Positions 36,777 through 46,936 are shown, numbered from the stretch's first letter. The stretch: DNA of 64,000 nucleotides from Thiomonas sp. FB-6 (GCF_000377645.1 NZ_KB898480.1:51485-115484); one strand, 5' to 3'. Notes: generated by a model not told the origin, from the letters alone. Program-made: numbers and translations.

Positions 36777-36852
36777 TGGTGCCGCTTGTCCGACTCGAAC
36801 GGACGACCTACCGCTTACAAGGCGGTTGCTCTACCAGCTGAGCTAAAGCGGC
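36777..36852 (-). tRNA. tRNA-Thr (anticodon UGU)
   Basis: Minus strand folds as a full cloverleaf: acceptor GCCGCTT/AAGCGGC, D-arm GCTCAGCTGGTAGAGC, anticodon stem ACCGC/GCGGT with loop CTTGTAA (anticodon TGT, threonine), T-arm GTCCG-TTCGAGT-CGGAC, and encoded ACCA 3' end. 76 bases. Lies 31 bp downstream of sspB in the same direction, and its 3' end faces the accessory patch with higBA. Confidence 0.97.
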
Positions 36853-36883
36853 CGGAAAGGCTCGGGGGGCGCGTGGCGGCGCC

Positions 36884-37444
36884 CTATTTGACCCGTTTGA
36901 GATGCGAGCCGGGAGCGCGCGGGGGAGGCTCGGGCTCGTCGTCGTCCGGCCCCTTGCGCCCGGCGGCGCCCTCGGATCCGGAAGGCGGCACCGCGTGCAG
37001 GCGCGGGGCGCCGGCCGCGGGCGCGGCGGGCGCAGGCGCCGGGGCGGGCGCGGCTTGCGGCGCGGCCTCGGCCGGGGTGGACTCGGGCGCGGCCTCGCCC
37101 GGCTCCCCGGCGTCGGGGTGGCTCACCGGGAAGGCCATGCCCTGGCCGTTCTCGCGGGCGTAGATGGCGTTGACGTGGCTGACCGGCACGACGATGTCGC
37201 GCGCGACGCCGCCGAAGCGGGCGCGGAAGCTGATCTCGTCGTTGCCCATGTTCAGGCCGCTGGTCGCGCCGAAGCTGATGTTCAGCACGATCTCGCCGTT
37301 GCGCACGTGCTCGCGCGGCACGCGCACGCTGGAGTCGACCCGCACCGCCAGGTGGGGCGTGAAGCCGTTGTCGCAGCACCATTCGTACAGGGCGCGCAAC
37401 AGGTAGGGCTTGGTGGAGGTGGAGCCCTCGGCGGTGTCGGTCAT
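36884..37444 (-). CDS. sspB: ClpXP protease specificity-enhancing factor SspB
   Basis: Adaptor that delivers ssrA-tagged proteins to ClpXP. 186 residues: the N-terminal SspB fold (KPYLLRALYEWCCDNGFTPHL, VRNGEIVLNISFGATSGLNMGNDEISFRARFGG) to ~residue 110, a long Ala/Pro/Glu-rich flexible linker, and a basic C-terminal GSHLKRVK that fits the ClpX-binding (XB) tail. The linker is longer than in E. coli. Downstream of sspA by 24 bp, the standard sspAB unit. Confidence 0.96.
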   Translation of the reverse strand: MTDTAEGSTSTKPYLLRALYEWCCDNGFTPHLAVRVDSSVRVPREHVRNGEIVLNISFGATSGLNMGNDEISFRARFGGVARDIVVPVSHVNAIYARENGQGMAFPVSHPDAGEPGEAAPESTPAEAAPQAAPAPAPAPAAPAAGAPRLHAVPPSGSEGAAGRKGPDDDEPEPPPRAPGSHLKRVK

Positions 37445-37468
37445 GGTGGCCTCCAGCGGCGCGCGGAC

Positions 37469-38080
37469 TTACTTGCGCATCACCTTCTCGGACGGGGTCA
37501 GCGCCTCGATGTAGGCCGGGCGCTGGAAAATGCGCTCGGCGTACTTGGCCAGCGGCGCCGCCGACTTGGGCAGGTCGATGCCGTAGTGGTCCAGGCGCCA
37601 CAGCAGCGGCGCGATGGACACGTCGAGCATGGAGAACTCGTCGCCCAGCATGTAGCGGTTCTTGGTGAACACCGGGGCGAGCTGGGTCAGGCGGTCGCGG
37701 ATGGCCGAGCGCGCCTTTTCCATGGCCTTCTCGTTGGCCTTGGTGGCGCGCGCCTCCAGCGTGCCTACATGCACGAACAGTTCCTTCTCGAAATTGAACA
37801 GGAACAGACGCACCCGCGCGCGCGCCACCGGGTCGCCCGGCATCAGCTGCGGGTGCGGGAAGCGCTCGTCGATGTACTCGTTGATGATGTTCGATTCGTA
37901 CAGGATCAGGTCGCGCTCGACCAGGATCGGGACCTGGCCGTAGGGATTCATGACGTTGACGTCCTCGGGCTTGTTGAACAAGTCGACGTCACGGATCTCG
38001 AAATCCATGCCCTTTTCGAACAGCACGAAACGGCAACGCTGCGAGAACGGGCAGGTCGTGCCGGAATAAAGCACCATCAT
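37469..38080 (-). CDS. sspA: Stringent starvation protein A (RNA polymerase-associated, GST fold)
   Basis: 203 residues of glutathione-S-transferase fold without the catalytic enzyme role: YSGTTCPFSQRCRFVLFEKGMDFEIRDVDLFNKPED and NPYGQVPILVERDLILYESNIINEYIDERFPHPQLMP. SspA binds RNA polymerase and supports stress and virulence gene expression in known species. Two tandem ATGs (38080, 38077); AGGAG lies upstream of the first. Between petC and sspB, a conserved betaproteobacterial order. Confidence 0.95.
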   Translation of the reverse strand: MMVLYSGTTCPFSQRCRFVLFEKGMDFEIRDVDLFNKPEDVNVMNPYGQVPILVERDLILYESNIINEYIDERFPHPQLMPGDPVARARVRLFLFNFEKELFVHVGTLEARATKANEKAMEKARSAIRDRLTQLAPVFTKNRYMLGDEFSMLDVSIAPLLWRLDHYGIDLPKSAAPLAKYAERIFQRPAYIEALTPSEKVMRK

Positions 38081-38201
38081 GAGATGCGACTCCTGAAAAA
38101 GCAAAGGGAGTGAGCTGACTCACCCCCGGGGACAGGCTTCGGTGGTTGCGCAGGGCCGTGCCACGCCAGGGCGGGGGCACGCGTGCCGTGCGCGGGACGG
38201 A

Positions 38202-39008
38202 CTACTTCACGTCTTTCCAGTATTCGGTCTTGAGCCGCCACGTGATGAAGGTGAATACCGCCAGGAACAGCAGGACCACGACCCCGATACGCTTGCGCTC
38301 GATCTGCGCCGGCTCGGCCATCCACTGCATGAAGGCGACAAGATCGGCAATCTGTGAATCATACCTCGTTTCCGGCAAGACCCCCGCATGCAGCTGCTGC
38401 CAGCCCAGGAACACCTCGCGCCGGGCGGCGGGGTCGCCGGGGTCGGCTTCCAGGCGCATGCGCGCCGCGCGCTCGCCCTGCAGGCGCCACAGCGGGTTGG
38501 GCATGGCCACGCCGGGCACCAGCAGATTGTTCCAGCCGGTCGGGCGCGAGGCGTCGCGGTAGAAGCTCAGCAGGTAGGTGTAGAGAAAGTCGGCCCCGGA
38601 GCCCTGCTCCGAACCCAGCGCGCGCTCGATCACCGAAAGGTCCGGCGGCACGGCGCCGAACCAGGCCTGCGCCTGCTCGGGGGTCAGCGCCACGGTCATG
38701 GTCTCGCCCAGGCGCTGCCCCGTGAACATCAGGTTGGCCTGGATCTGCGCCGCGCTCAGGCCGATGGAGCGAAGTTTCTCGTAGCGCATGAACTGCGCGG
38801 AATGGCAGTTCAGGCAATAGTTGACGAACAGGCGCGCGCCGCTTTGCAGCGAGCGCATGTCGCCAACCCGGTAGGGAGCGTGCATCAGGCGCGGCGCGGC
38901 GTCGGCGCGGGCGCCGCCGGCCGGGCCCAGCAGGAGGGGCAGGCACAGCAGCAGCGCGCGCAGCAGCGCCGCCGGGCGCGTCGCGCGGTCAAGCAGGTCG
39001 AAGGGCAT
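38202..39008 (-). CDS. petC: Cytochrome c1 of the bc1 complex
   Basis: 268 residues. A signal sequence ends near residue 36; the haem c site is C65-L-N-C68-H69; the second ligand Met is probably in the VAMPNPLW segment; a C-terminal transmembrane helix (RIGVVVLLFLAVFTFITWRL) anchors the haem domain in the periplasm. Passes electrons from the Rieske protein to cytochrome c. Last gene of petABC. Confidence 0.96.
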   Translation of the reverse strand: MPFDLLDRATRPAALLRALLLCLPLLLGPAGGARADAAPRLMHAPYRVGDMRSLQSGARLFVNYCLNCHSAQFMRYEKLRSIGLSAAQIQANLMFTGQRLGETMTVALTPEQAQAWFGAVPPDLSVIERALGSEQGSGADFLYTYLLSFYRDASRPTGWNNLLVPGVAMPNPLWRLQGERAARMRLEADPGDPAARREVFLGWQQLHAGVLPETRYDSQIADLVAFMQWMAEPAQIERKRIGVVVLLFLAVFTFITWRLKTEYWKDVK

Positions 39009-39068
39009 GGTGCGGCCTTGGAAAGCGGCGTGGGGTGGCGGCGTGGGCCGGCGGCGAGGCAGCAGCCT

Positions 39069-40472
39069 TCAGTGCGGGCGGTAGACCAGTCGCTCGGGCA
39101 CCGGGCGGCAGCGCCCCAGGCGGCTCCACCAGGGCATGAGCCAGAAGAAGCCGAAATACACGAAGGTGCAGGACACCGAGATCCAGTAGCCCATCGGAGA
39201 CGGCGGGGAAATGCCGAACCAGCCCAGCACGACGAAGGCGCAGACGAATCCCAGCAGCAGCGCCAGATGCCAGCGCGGCCGGTAGCGCATGGACTTGACC
39301 GCGGAGCGATCCAGCCAGGGCAGCGCGAACAGCGACAACACGGCGCCGCCCATCACCACCACGCCCCAGAACTTCGCGTCCAGCGTGGCCAGCGCCCACA
39401 GCAGCCAGGCCGTGCCGGCCGCGAGCAGGGCCGCGCGCAGCGGACGACGGCGCGCGCGCCAGGCGCCGCGCAGCGCGGCGGCACCCAGCACCACCATCCA
39501 GATGTGCACCGAGTTGCTGGTGGTGGCGCGCAGCATGGAATAGAAGGGCGTGAAATACCAGACCGGAGCGATGTGCGGCGGGGTCTTCAGCGGGTCGGCC
39601 GGCATGAAGTTGTTGTGTTCGAGAAAGTAGCCGCCGAAGGTGGGGGCGAAGAACAGCACCGCGCAGAACACCATCAGGAACACCGAGACGCCGAACAGGT
39701 CGTGCACCGTGTAGTAGGGATGGAAGGTGATGCCGTCGCGCGGGTTGCCGCGTTCGTCCTTGTTGGCCTTGATCTCGATGCCGTCGGGGTTGTTGGAGCC
39801 GACCTGGTGCAGCGCGATGATGTGCGCGCCGACGATGGCCACCAGCAGCAACGGGATGGCGACGATGTGGAAGGCGTAGAAGCGGTTGAGCGTGGCGTCG
39901 CCGACCACGTAGTCGCCGCGGATCCACAGCGCCAGGTCCGGCCCGATCCCGGGGATGGCCGAGAACAGGTTGACGATGACCTGCGCCCCCCAGAAGGACA
40001 TCTGGCCCCAGGGCAGCAGGTAGCCGAAGAAGGCCTCGGCCATGAGCGCGAGGAAGATCAGGCAGCCGACGATCCACACCAGTTCGCGCGGCCTGCGGTA
40101 GGAACCGTACAGGAAGCCGCGGAAGATGTGCATGTAGATGACGATGAAAAAGGCCGAAGCGCCGGTAGAGTGGATGTAGCGGATCAGCCAGCCCCAGTCG
40201 ACATCGCGCATGATCAGCTCGACCGAGCCGAAGGCCAGCGCCGAGTCGGGCTTGTAGTGCATGGCCAGGAAGATGCCGCTGACGATCTGGATGGCCAGCA
40301 CGAAGATCGCGAGCGAGCCGAAGTAGTACCAGAAGTTCAGGTTCTTCGGCGCGTAGTACTCGGTCAGGTGCGCCGACCACAGCGAGGAGAAGGGGAAACG
40401 ATCGTCGATCCACTGGCGCAGGCCGACGCGCGGCGCGGCCTCGGTGATCTCGGGGGAGCTGCTCTCGGACAT
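39069..40472 (-). CDS. petB: Cytochrome b of the bc1 complex
   Basis: 467 residues, integral membrane, carrying haems bL and bH. Histidines sit in RYIHSTGASAFFIVIYMHIFRGF and in FYAFHIVAIPLLLVAIVGAHIIALH. The quinol-oxidation site motif, PEWY in mitochondria and alphaproteobacteria, is here PVWY (residues 303-306), so the Glu implicated in proton transfer there is replaced by Val. Twelve bases after petA, 60 before petC. Confidence 0.97.
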   Translation of the reverse strand: MSESSSPEITEAAPRVGLRQWIDDRFPFSSLWSAHLTEYYAPKNLNFWYYFGSLAIFVLAIQIVSGIFLAMHYKPDSALAFGSVELIMRDVDWGWLIRYIHSTGASAFFIVIYMHIFRGFLYGSYRRPRELVWIVGCLIFLALMAEAFFGYLLPWGQMSFWGAQVIVNLFSAIPGIGPDLALWIRGDYVVGDATLNRFYAFHIVAIPLLLVAIVGAHIIALHQVGSNNPDGIEIKANKDERGNPRDGITFHPYYTVHDLFGVSVFLMVFCAVLFFAPTFGGYFLEHNNFMPADPLKTPPHIAPVWYFTPFYSMLRATTSNSVHIWMVVLGAAALRGAWRARRRPLRAALLAAGTAWLLWALATLDAKFWGVVVMGGAVLSLFALPWLDRSAVKSMRYRPRWHLALLLGFVCAFVVLGWFGISPPSPMGYWISVSCTFVYFGFFWLMPWWSRLGRCRPVPERLVYRPH

Positions 40473-40484
40473 GGCCTCGTCTCC

Positions 40485-41063
40485 TCAAGCCTGGGCTTCG
40501 CCGAGCAGGATCTTGTGCTCGCCGATGAAGCGGTAGGGGGGCACCGGCAGGTTGGCCGGCGCCGGCATGTTCTTGAACACCCGCGCGGCGAGGTCGAACT
40601 CGGAGCCGTGGCAGGGGCACAGGAAGCCGCCATCCCAGTCCGCGGGCAGCGAGGGCTGCGGGCCGGGGCGGAAGCGGTCCACCGGGGAGCAGCCCAGGTG
40701 GGTGCAGATGCCCACGACCACCAGGTATTCGGGGCGGATGGAGCGCCAGCGGTTCTGCGCCCACACGGGGGTGGGGACGTCCTGGTTCTTCGACAGCGGG
40801 TCGGCCACCAGCGCGTCGGTGTGTTCCAGGCTGGCCAGCATCTGCGGCGTGCGACGCAGGAACCAGATCGGCTGGCCGCGCCATAGCACGGTCATTTTCT
40901 CGGCCGGGCGCAGCGCCGAGATGTCGACCTCGATGGGTCCGCCCTCGGCGCGCGCCTTGGCAGACGGGCCCAGGGATTCGGCGAAGGGCAGCGCGGCACC
41001 TGCGCCCCCCACGCATCCGGCCGCTCCCGCGGCAATCAACCAGATCCGGCGTTGCGAGTCCAT
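40485..41063 (-). CDS. petA: Rieske iron-sulphur protein of the bc1 complex
   Basis: 192 residues. N-terminal transmembrane/Tat-like segment (RRIWLIAAGAAGCVGGAGAALP; a double Arg precedes the hydrophobic stretch), a hinge, and the 2Fe-2S domain with ligands C120-T-H122-L-G-C125 and C149-P-C151-H152-G-S. Folded export probably uses the Tat system encoded ~5 kb away. An upstream ATG in frame gives a non-matching extension. Confidence 0.96.
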   Translation of the reverse strand: MDSQRRIWLIAAGAAGCVGGAGAALPFAESLGPSAKARAEGGPIEVDISALRPAEKMTVLWRGQPIWFLRRTPQMLASLEHTDALVADPLSKNQDVPTPVWAQNRWRSIRPEYLVVVGICTHLGCSPVDRFRPGPQPSLPADWDGGFLCPCHGSEFDLAARVFKNMPAPANLPVPPYRFIGEHKILLGEAQA

Positions 41064-41420
41064 GGGTTCCCTCGGGCGATGTCGATGGCCGCCTGCGGCC
41101 GGTCGGAGGGGCCCGGCGTTGGCGCCCGGCCCCCCTGCGAGGACCGCATTGTGGAACCCGCATGCCCCCAGGGGCATTAGGAAAACTATGTATAAGCAGA
41201 TGCTTATTTACGCCGCGGGCCCGGGAATCTTGCGCGCGCGCAAGCTGGCGTCGCACAAGGAGTTTTCCGGGCTTCGCACGCTGCAGCGCAACACGCAAGC
41301 CTGAAACGGGGAAAGCCCTGCCCTGTCTTCGCAAAGTTCGGCGGCTGGATCAAAATACACTGCAGCTTCCTCGCTTCCCCGCGTGCTTCACGCAGTTCTC
41401 ACAAAACGGAGATGGTTCCG
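41064..41420. other. petA-mscL divergent spacer with two 16-bp palindromes
   Basis: 357 bp without a gene. Two perfect inverted repeats share one geometry (7-bp arms, 2-bp gap): ATGCCCC-CA-GGGGCAT (41162-41177) and ATAAGCA-GA-TGCTTAT (41192-41207), starting 30 bp apart. On the minus strand TTATACATA overlaps the second and could be the petA -10. Toward mscL, AAAATACACT (41352-41361) may be a -10. No protein-coding signal. Confidence 0.7.
41192..41207 (-). promoter_or_regulatory. Candidate petABC operator
   Basis: The AT-rich 16-bp palindrome ATAAGCAGATGCTTAT, 129 bp upstream of the petA start and overlapping a TATACAT-like -10 sequence on the minus strand. Binding protein unknown; it does not look like an FNR site (TTGAT-N4-ATCAA). 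Confidence 0.45.
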
Positions 41421-41849
41421 ATGAGCCTTCTGAAGGATTTCAAGGATTTCGCGGTCAAGGGCAACGTGATCGATCTGGCCGTGGCGGTGATCATCGGCGG
41501 CGCCTTCGGCAAGATCGTCTCGGCGCTGGTCGCCGACCTCATCATGCCGGTGGTCGGCCTGGTGGTGGGCAAGATCGACTTCACCAACCTGTTCGTCGTG
41601 CTGGGCGACCTGCCGCCAGGTACGCCGCGCACGCTGGAGGCGCTGAAAAAGGCCAACATCCCCGTGCTGGCCTACGGGGATTTCCTCACCATCACGCTGA
41701 ACTTCCTGATCCTGGCCTTCGTGATCTTCCTGATGGTGCGCATGATCGCCAAGCTCAAGCGGGCGCAGCCGGAGGAGGCGGCGCCGCCGGCGCCTACGCC
41801 CGAGGACGTGCTGCTGCTGCGCGAGATCCGCGACAGCCTCAAGCGCTGA
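41421..41849 (+). CDS. mscL: Large-conductance mechanosensitive channel MscL
   Basis: 142 residues. [43 protein letters not shown] is the canonical N-terminus and first helix; the second helix ([21 protein letters not shown]) and a cytoplasmic helix ([16 protein letters not shown]) follow. Opens on membrane tension to release solutes after osmotic downshock. An ATG three codons upstream is possible; CGGAG lies before both. Its 3' end overlaps the pdxA 3' end by 11 bp (tail to tail). Confidence 0.97.
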   Translation: MSLLKDFKDFAVKGNVIDLAVAVIIGGAFGKIVSALVADLIMPVVGLVVGKIDFTNLFVVLGDLPPGTPRTLEALKKANIPVLAYGDFLTITLNFLILAFVIFLMVRMIAKLKRAQPEEAAPPAPTPEDVLLLREIRDSLKR

Positions 41850-42957
41850 GCACTGGCGCGGCCAGGCGCCGCGCCATGGCGATGGCCGAGCACAGGCTGG
41901 CCTCGTCGGCCACGCCGCGCCCGGCGATGTCGAAGGCGGTGCCGTGGTCGGGGCTGGTGCGTACGAAGGGCAGGCCCAGCGTGATGTTGACCCCCTGCTC
42001 CAGCCCCAGGTATTTCACGGGGATCAGCGCGTGGTCGTGCAGCATGGCCACGACCACGTCGAAGGCCCCGGGGTGCGTGGGGGTGTTGCGGGCGCGCATG
42101 AACACCGTGTCGGGCGCGTAGGGGCCGCTGGCGTCGATGCCCTCGGCGCGCGCGCGCCCGATGGCCGGCGCCAGGATGCGTGCCTCCTCGTCGCCGAACA
42201 GCCCGCCCTCGCCAGCGTGCGGGTTGAGCCCCGCCACCGCGATGCGCGCGGCGCCCAGGCCCCAGGCACGCGCCGCCGCGTGGGTGATGCGCAGGGTCTG
42301 CAGCACCGCCTCCTCGGTGATCGCCTCCAGCGCACGGCGCACGCTGAGGTGGATGGTGACCAGCACCGTGCGCAACTCGTCGTTGGCCAGCATCATGCGC
42401 ACCGGCGCGCCGCCGCACAGGTCCTGCAGGATCTCGGTATGCCCGGGCAAGGGCACGCCGGCCGCGTGCAGCGCTTCCTTGTGGATGGGCGCGGTGACCA
42501 GCGCCGCCACCTCGCCACGCAGCGCCGCGCGCGACGCCGCGATGATGCTGGCGTGCGCGGCCGCGCCGGCGCGCGCATCGACATGCCCCAGGGCCACGCC
42601 GCGCAGGCTGGCCGCATCGACGCCTTCGGCCTGCAGCACCGGAATCACGCCCGGCGGCAGGCCGGCGCCATCGCCGGGGCGCTCGATGCGCGCCACCACG
42701 GCACGCGCGCAGGCGGCCTCGCCGGCCAGACGCGCCGCGGCCCGCGCCAGGGTCTCGGCGCAGCCGTAGACCACGCAGCCGGCGGCGGCCCCGCGCGCGT
42801 AGGCCTTGACGATGATTTCCGGGCCGATGCCCGCGGCATCCCCCATGGAGATGGCCAGGGGTTTTTCGAGCGCCCCCAGGGCCGGGCTGCACCCAGCCCG
42901 CCCCCCGTGGGGGTCAAGAAGACTTGGGGCGGCCCGGCGCTTTCTTGAGAGCTTCAT
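41839..42957 (-). CDS. pdxA: 4-hydroxythreonine-4-phosphate dehydrogenase PdxA
   Basis: Vitamin B6 (pyridoxal phosphate) pathway, NAD-dependent, metal-requiring. Core motifs: [13 protein letters not shown] (Pro of MGDPAG replaced by Ala), [48 protein letters not shown] and [15 protein letters not shown]. 372 residues against ~330 usual: the extra first ~35 residues ([19 protein letters not shown]...) are translated dispersed repeat, not PdxA sequence. If that ATG is not used, initiation would have to be at a near-cognate codon close to EKPLAISM. Not beside ksgA as in enterics. Confidence 0.92.
   Translation of the reverse strand: MKLSRKRRAAPSLLDPHGGRAGCSPALGALEKPLAISMGDAAGIGPEIIVKAYARGAAAGCVVYGCAETLARAAARLAGEAACARAVVARIERPGDGAGLPPGVIPVLQAEGVDAASLRGVALGHVDARAGAAAHASIIAASRAALRGEVAALVTAPIHKEALHAAGVPLPGHTEILQDLCGGAPVRMMLANDELRTVLVTIHLSVRRALEAITEEAVLQTLRITHAAARAWGLGAARIAVAGLNPHAGEGGLFGDEEARILAPAIGRARAEGIDASGPYAPDTVFMRARNTPTHPGAFDVVVAMLHDHALIPVKYLGLEQGVNITLGLPFVRTSPDHGTAFDIAGRGVADEASLCSAIAMARRLAAPVLSA
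42870..42950 (-). repeat. Dispersed repeat (second family), pdxA copy
   Basis: Minus-strand sequence from CTCAAGAAAGCGCCGGGCCG through TTCTTGACCCCCACGGGG to GCCCGGCCCTGGGGG aligns with the plus strand at 61843-62080 (CTCAAGGAATCGCAGGGCCG, TTCCTTGACCCCCACGGGG, GGCCCGGCCCTGGGGG). Here it lies inside the 5' end of pdxA and is apparently translated. Confidence 0.85.
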
Positions 42958-42964
42958 GGCGGCC

Positions 42965-43711
42965 TCAGGCGGGGTTGTCCAGGTCGATGAAATGGTGTTC
43001 GAGGCCGAACTGCGCAGCCAGGTGCTCGCCCAGCGCCTGCACGCCGTAGCGCTCGGAGGCGTGGTGCCCGCAGGCCAGGTAGGCCACGCCCATTTCCTGC
43101 GCGAAATGCGCGGTGGGCTCGGAGATCTCGCCGCTGACGTAGGTGTCGGCCCCCGCCTGCTGCGCCGCTTCGATCCACCCCTGCGCGGCCCCGGTGCACC
43201 AGCCCAGGCGGCCGACCGGCGCGGCGGCGTCGCCCACCAGCAGCACCTTGCGCCCCAGCAGCCCTTCCAGCGCCCGCGCCAGCTCGCCGCGCGTGGCCTG
43301 GGGCGCGCGCCCCAGCACACCCAGGCCCTGCTTGCCGAAATGGCTTTCGGCCTGCCAGCCCAGGCGGGCGGCCAGTTGGGCGTTGTTGCCCAGCAGGGGG
43401 TGCGCGTCCAGCGGCAGGTGGAAGGCGAACAGGTTCATGTCGGCCTGCAGCAGCGCCTTCAGGCGCTTGTGGCGCTGCCCGGTGACGCGCGCATCCTCGC
43501 CGCGCCAGAACCAGCCGTGGTGCACCAGCAGCGCGCAGGCATCGAGTTCGGCGGCACGGCGCACCAGTTCCAGGCTGGCGGTCACACCGCTGACCACGCG
43601 GCGGATGCGCGCGCGCCCCTCGACCTGCAGGCCGTTCGGGGCATAATCGTCGAAGCTGTCGACGCTCAACAATTCGTGCAGGTGCTCCGCAAGGCGTTCG
43701 CGTGTGAGCAT
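42965..43711 (-). CDS. Nif3/YbgI-like dinuclear metal-centre protein
   Basis: 248 residues of the Nif3 family, hexameric proteins with a two-metal site; biochemical role unsettled (GTP cyclohydrolase I type 2-like). Signatures: DYAPNGLQVEGR, SLELVRRAAELDACALLVHHGWFW (metal His), FAFHLPLDAHPLLGNNAQLAARLG and the C-terminal YLACGHHASERYGVQAL. Start MLTRER at 43711 preferred; the ATG at 43771 would overlap the divergent protease gene. pdxA follows seven bases after its stop. Confidence 0.9.
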   Translation of the reverse strand: MLTRERLAEHLHELLSVDSFDDYAPNGLQVEGRARIRRVVSGVTASLELVRRAAELDACALLVHHGWFWRGEDARVTGQRHKRLKALLQADMNLFAFHLPLDAHPLLGNNAQLAARLGWQAESHFGKQGLGVLGRAPQATRGELARALEGLLGRKVLLVGDAAAPVGRLGWCTGAAQGWIEAAQQAGADTYVSGEISEPTAHFAQEMGVAYLACGHHASERYGVQALGEHLAAQFGLEHHFIDLDNPA

Positions 43712-43769
43712 GTCGGGTTCGGGCCGTGTGAGATGCATGGGAGCACGGCAGCGCGACGAAACACGAGCC

Positions 43770-45029
<1,260 letters not shown>

Positions 45030-45054
45030 GCGCGCCCGGACCGGCGGCCGGGGC

Positions 45055-45891
45055 TCAGCCCTTGGACGGGTCCTCGGACGCGTCCTTGGCCTCGGCCGCG
45101 TCCTCGGCGGCCTGCGCCTCGGGAGGCGCCGAATAGGTGCCGAGGATGCGCGCTCCGATGATGCCCACTTCGTACAGCAGGATCATCGACACCGCCAGCG
45201 AGCTCTGCGAGAACACGTCGGGCGGCGTGATCACCGCGGCGATGGCGAAGGCGGCGACGATGAAGTAGGCGCGCCAGGCCTTGAGCTGCGCGACGGTCAG
45301 CACCTGGAAGCGCACCAGCAGCATCAGCACCACCGGGACCTCGAAGGCGCTGCCGAAGGCCAGGAACAGCGTGAGCACAAAGTTCAGGTAGGACTCGATG
45401 TCCGGGGCCGCGGTGATCACCTTCGGCGCCACCGCCTGGATGAAGGTGAACAGGCGGCCGAGCACGATGAAATAGGCGAAGGACACGCCCAGGTAGAACA
45501 GGATCGTGCTCAGGATCACCAGCGGCAGCACCAGGCGGCGCTCGTGGGCGTACAGGCCGGGGGCCACGAAGGCCCACAGCTGGTAGAGCACCACCGGCAG
45601 CGCCACCATCAGCGCGGCCAGCATGGTCAGCTTCAGCGGCACCAGGAAGGGGGTGATGACCCCGATGGCGATCATGCTGGAGCCGTGGGGCAGGTGCGCG
45701 ATCAGCGGGCGCGCGAACAGGTCGAACAGCCCCGAGGGGCCGGGATAGAACACCAGCACCGCGAACACCACGCCCACCCCGATCAGCGCGCGGATGAGGC
45801 GGTCGCGCAACTCGATCAGGTGGGAAATGAAGGGCTGTTCGCCCTGCGGATCATCGGGTTGGGACGACGGGGCTTCGCTCACCGTGCTCAC
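45055..45891 (-). CDS. tatC: Sec-independent translocase subunit TatC
   Basis: 278 residues with six transmembrane helices. PFISHLIELRDRLIRALIGVGVVF contains the conserved twin-arginine-recognition Glu/Arg region; FVAPGLYAHERR (periplasmic/cytoplasmic loop) and FAFGSAFEVPVVLMLLV-type LFLAFGSAFEVPVVL follow. An acidic tail (AEDAAEAKDASED) is added at the C-terminus. Receptor core of the Tat complex with TatB. Confidence 0.97.
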   Translation of the reverse strand: MSTVSEAPSSQPDDPQGEQPFISHLIELRDRLIRALIGVGVVFAVLVFYPGPSGLFDLFARPLIAHLPHGSSMIAIGVITPFLVPLKLTMLAALMVALPVVLYQLWAFVAPGLYAHERRLVLPLVILSTILFYLGVSFAYFIVLGRLFTFIQAVAPKVITAAPDIESYLNFVLTLFLAFGSAFEVPVVLMLLVRFQVLTVAQLKAWRAYFIVAAFAIAAVITPPDVFSQSSLAVSMILLYEVGIIGARILGTYSAPPEAQAAEDAAEAKDASEDPSKG

Positions 45892-45972
45892 TCGAGGCTC
45901 AAGGGGGAGTCCATGGGAATGCGCGGCGCCGCGCGAGGCGGGACCGGCGATGGATGGTTCGGTCCGCAGCGC

Positions 45973-46476
45973 TCAGGCACGCGTGCGCACCCGGTAGCGG
46001 GCCATGCGCGCCGCACCCGACAGCGCATGCCCGCGCAGGCGCGAGTGCCGGCGGTACCACAGCGGCACCGAGCCGCCGCCCGAGCGCTTGAGGCGCTTGG
46101 AGCGCCCCGGCTCGGCCAGGTAGGGGACGGGCGAGGCGCCGGCGCTGTCCTGCGCGACGTCGGCCGAACCCGTGCCCGGCAGGCCCGCGGTGGCTTCCTT
46201 CCAGGCGCTGTCGAACTCGTCGCGCACGTCGCCGAGGTTCTTGGACACCGACTCGTGGATGTCGCGCACCGAAGTCTCCACCGCCGACTTCATGCTGCGC
46301 AGGTCGTCGAGCTCGATCTGCCGGTTGACCTCGGTCTTGACGTCGGCCATGTAGCGCTGCGCGCGCCCCATCAGATTGCCCACCGTGCGGGCCACGCGCG
46401 GGAGCTTCTCGGGGCCGAGCACGATCAGCGCGACCACGCCGATCACGCCCAGTTCGGAGATTCCGATGTCGAACAT
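45973..46476 (-). CDS. tatB: Sec-independent translocase subunit TatB
   Basis: 167 residues. MFDIGISELGVIGVVALIVLGPEKLPRVARTVG is the standard N-terminal helix, Glu-Leu pivot and amphipathic helix; the long charged region after ~35 distinguishes TatB from TatA. C-terminal ~60 residues are basic and disordered. Between tatA and tatC with gaps of 62 and 81 bp. Confidence 0.96.
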   Translation of the reverse strand: MFDIGISELGVIGVVALIVLGPEKLPRVARTVGNLMGRAQRYMADVKTEVNRQIELDDLRSMKSAVETSVRDIHESVSKNLGDVRDEFDSAWKEATAGLPGTGSADVAQDSAGASPVPYLAEPGRSKRLKRSGGGSVPLWYRRHSRLRGHALSGAARMARYRVRTRA

Positions 46477-46538
46477 GGCTCAATGAGGACAACGCCGCCG
46501 GCCGCGGGGGCCGGCGCGCGTGGCGTCCACTCGGGGGC

Positions 46539-46784
46539 TCAGGACTTTTCCTTCGCCTCGACGTCGATCGCGTCCTTGCGCGCGGCGGCCTCGGGGGCCT
46601 GCGCGGCGATCTGCTTGTCGGCCGGCGCCGAGGCCCCGGGGCCCTCGCCTTCGCGCATGCCTTCCTTGAAGCCCTTGACCGCGGAGCCGAGGTCGGAGCC
46701 GATGTTCTTCAGCTTCTTCGTGCCGAAGACCATCATCACGATGACCAGGACGATCAGCCAATGCCAGATGCTCAGTGAACCCAT
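46539..46784 (-). CDS. tatA: Sec-independent translocase subunit TatA
   Basis: 81 residues. [43 protein letters not shown] is the canonical single helix, FG hinge and amphipathic helix that forms the Tat pore. Acidic tail after residue 45. First gene of tatABC, downstream of hisE by a 152-bp gap, which is long enough for its own promoter. Confidence 0.97.
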   Translation of the reverse strand: MGSLSIWHWLIVLVIVMMVFGTKKLKNIGSDLGSAVKGFKEGMREGEGPGASAPADKQIAAQAPEAAARKDAIDVEAKEKS

Positions 46785-46936
46785 GATGAACCTCCTGCGC
46801 GCATTCCGGGCGAAAGCGCGTTTGCACGGGCGGCGGCCGCCCAGGATGAAGACAGACTGCTTATTTTAGCTGGCGGCGGCCGATCCGGCCTCGACCCGCG
46901 GTGCCGAGACGGTAACAAGCTTGCACCAGCGCAGCA

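Noticed and set aside
33144..36852. Integrative element at tRNA-Thr with att sites
   Set aside because: No integrase, and I found no second copy of the tRNA 3' end in the patch; kept only as an accessory patch.
41192..41207. FNR/Anr box before petA
   Set aside because: The sequence ATAAGCA-GA-TGCTTAT does not match TTGAT-N4-ATCAA.
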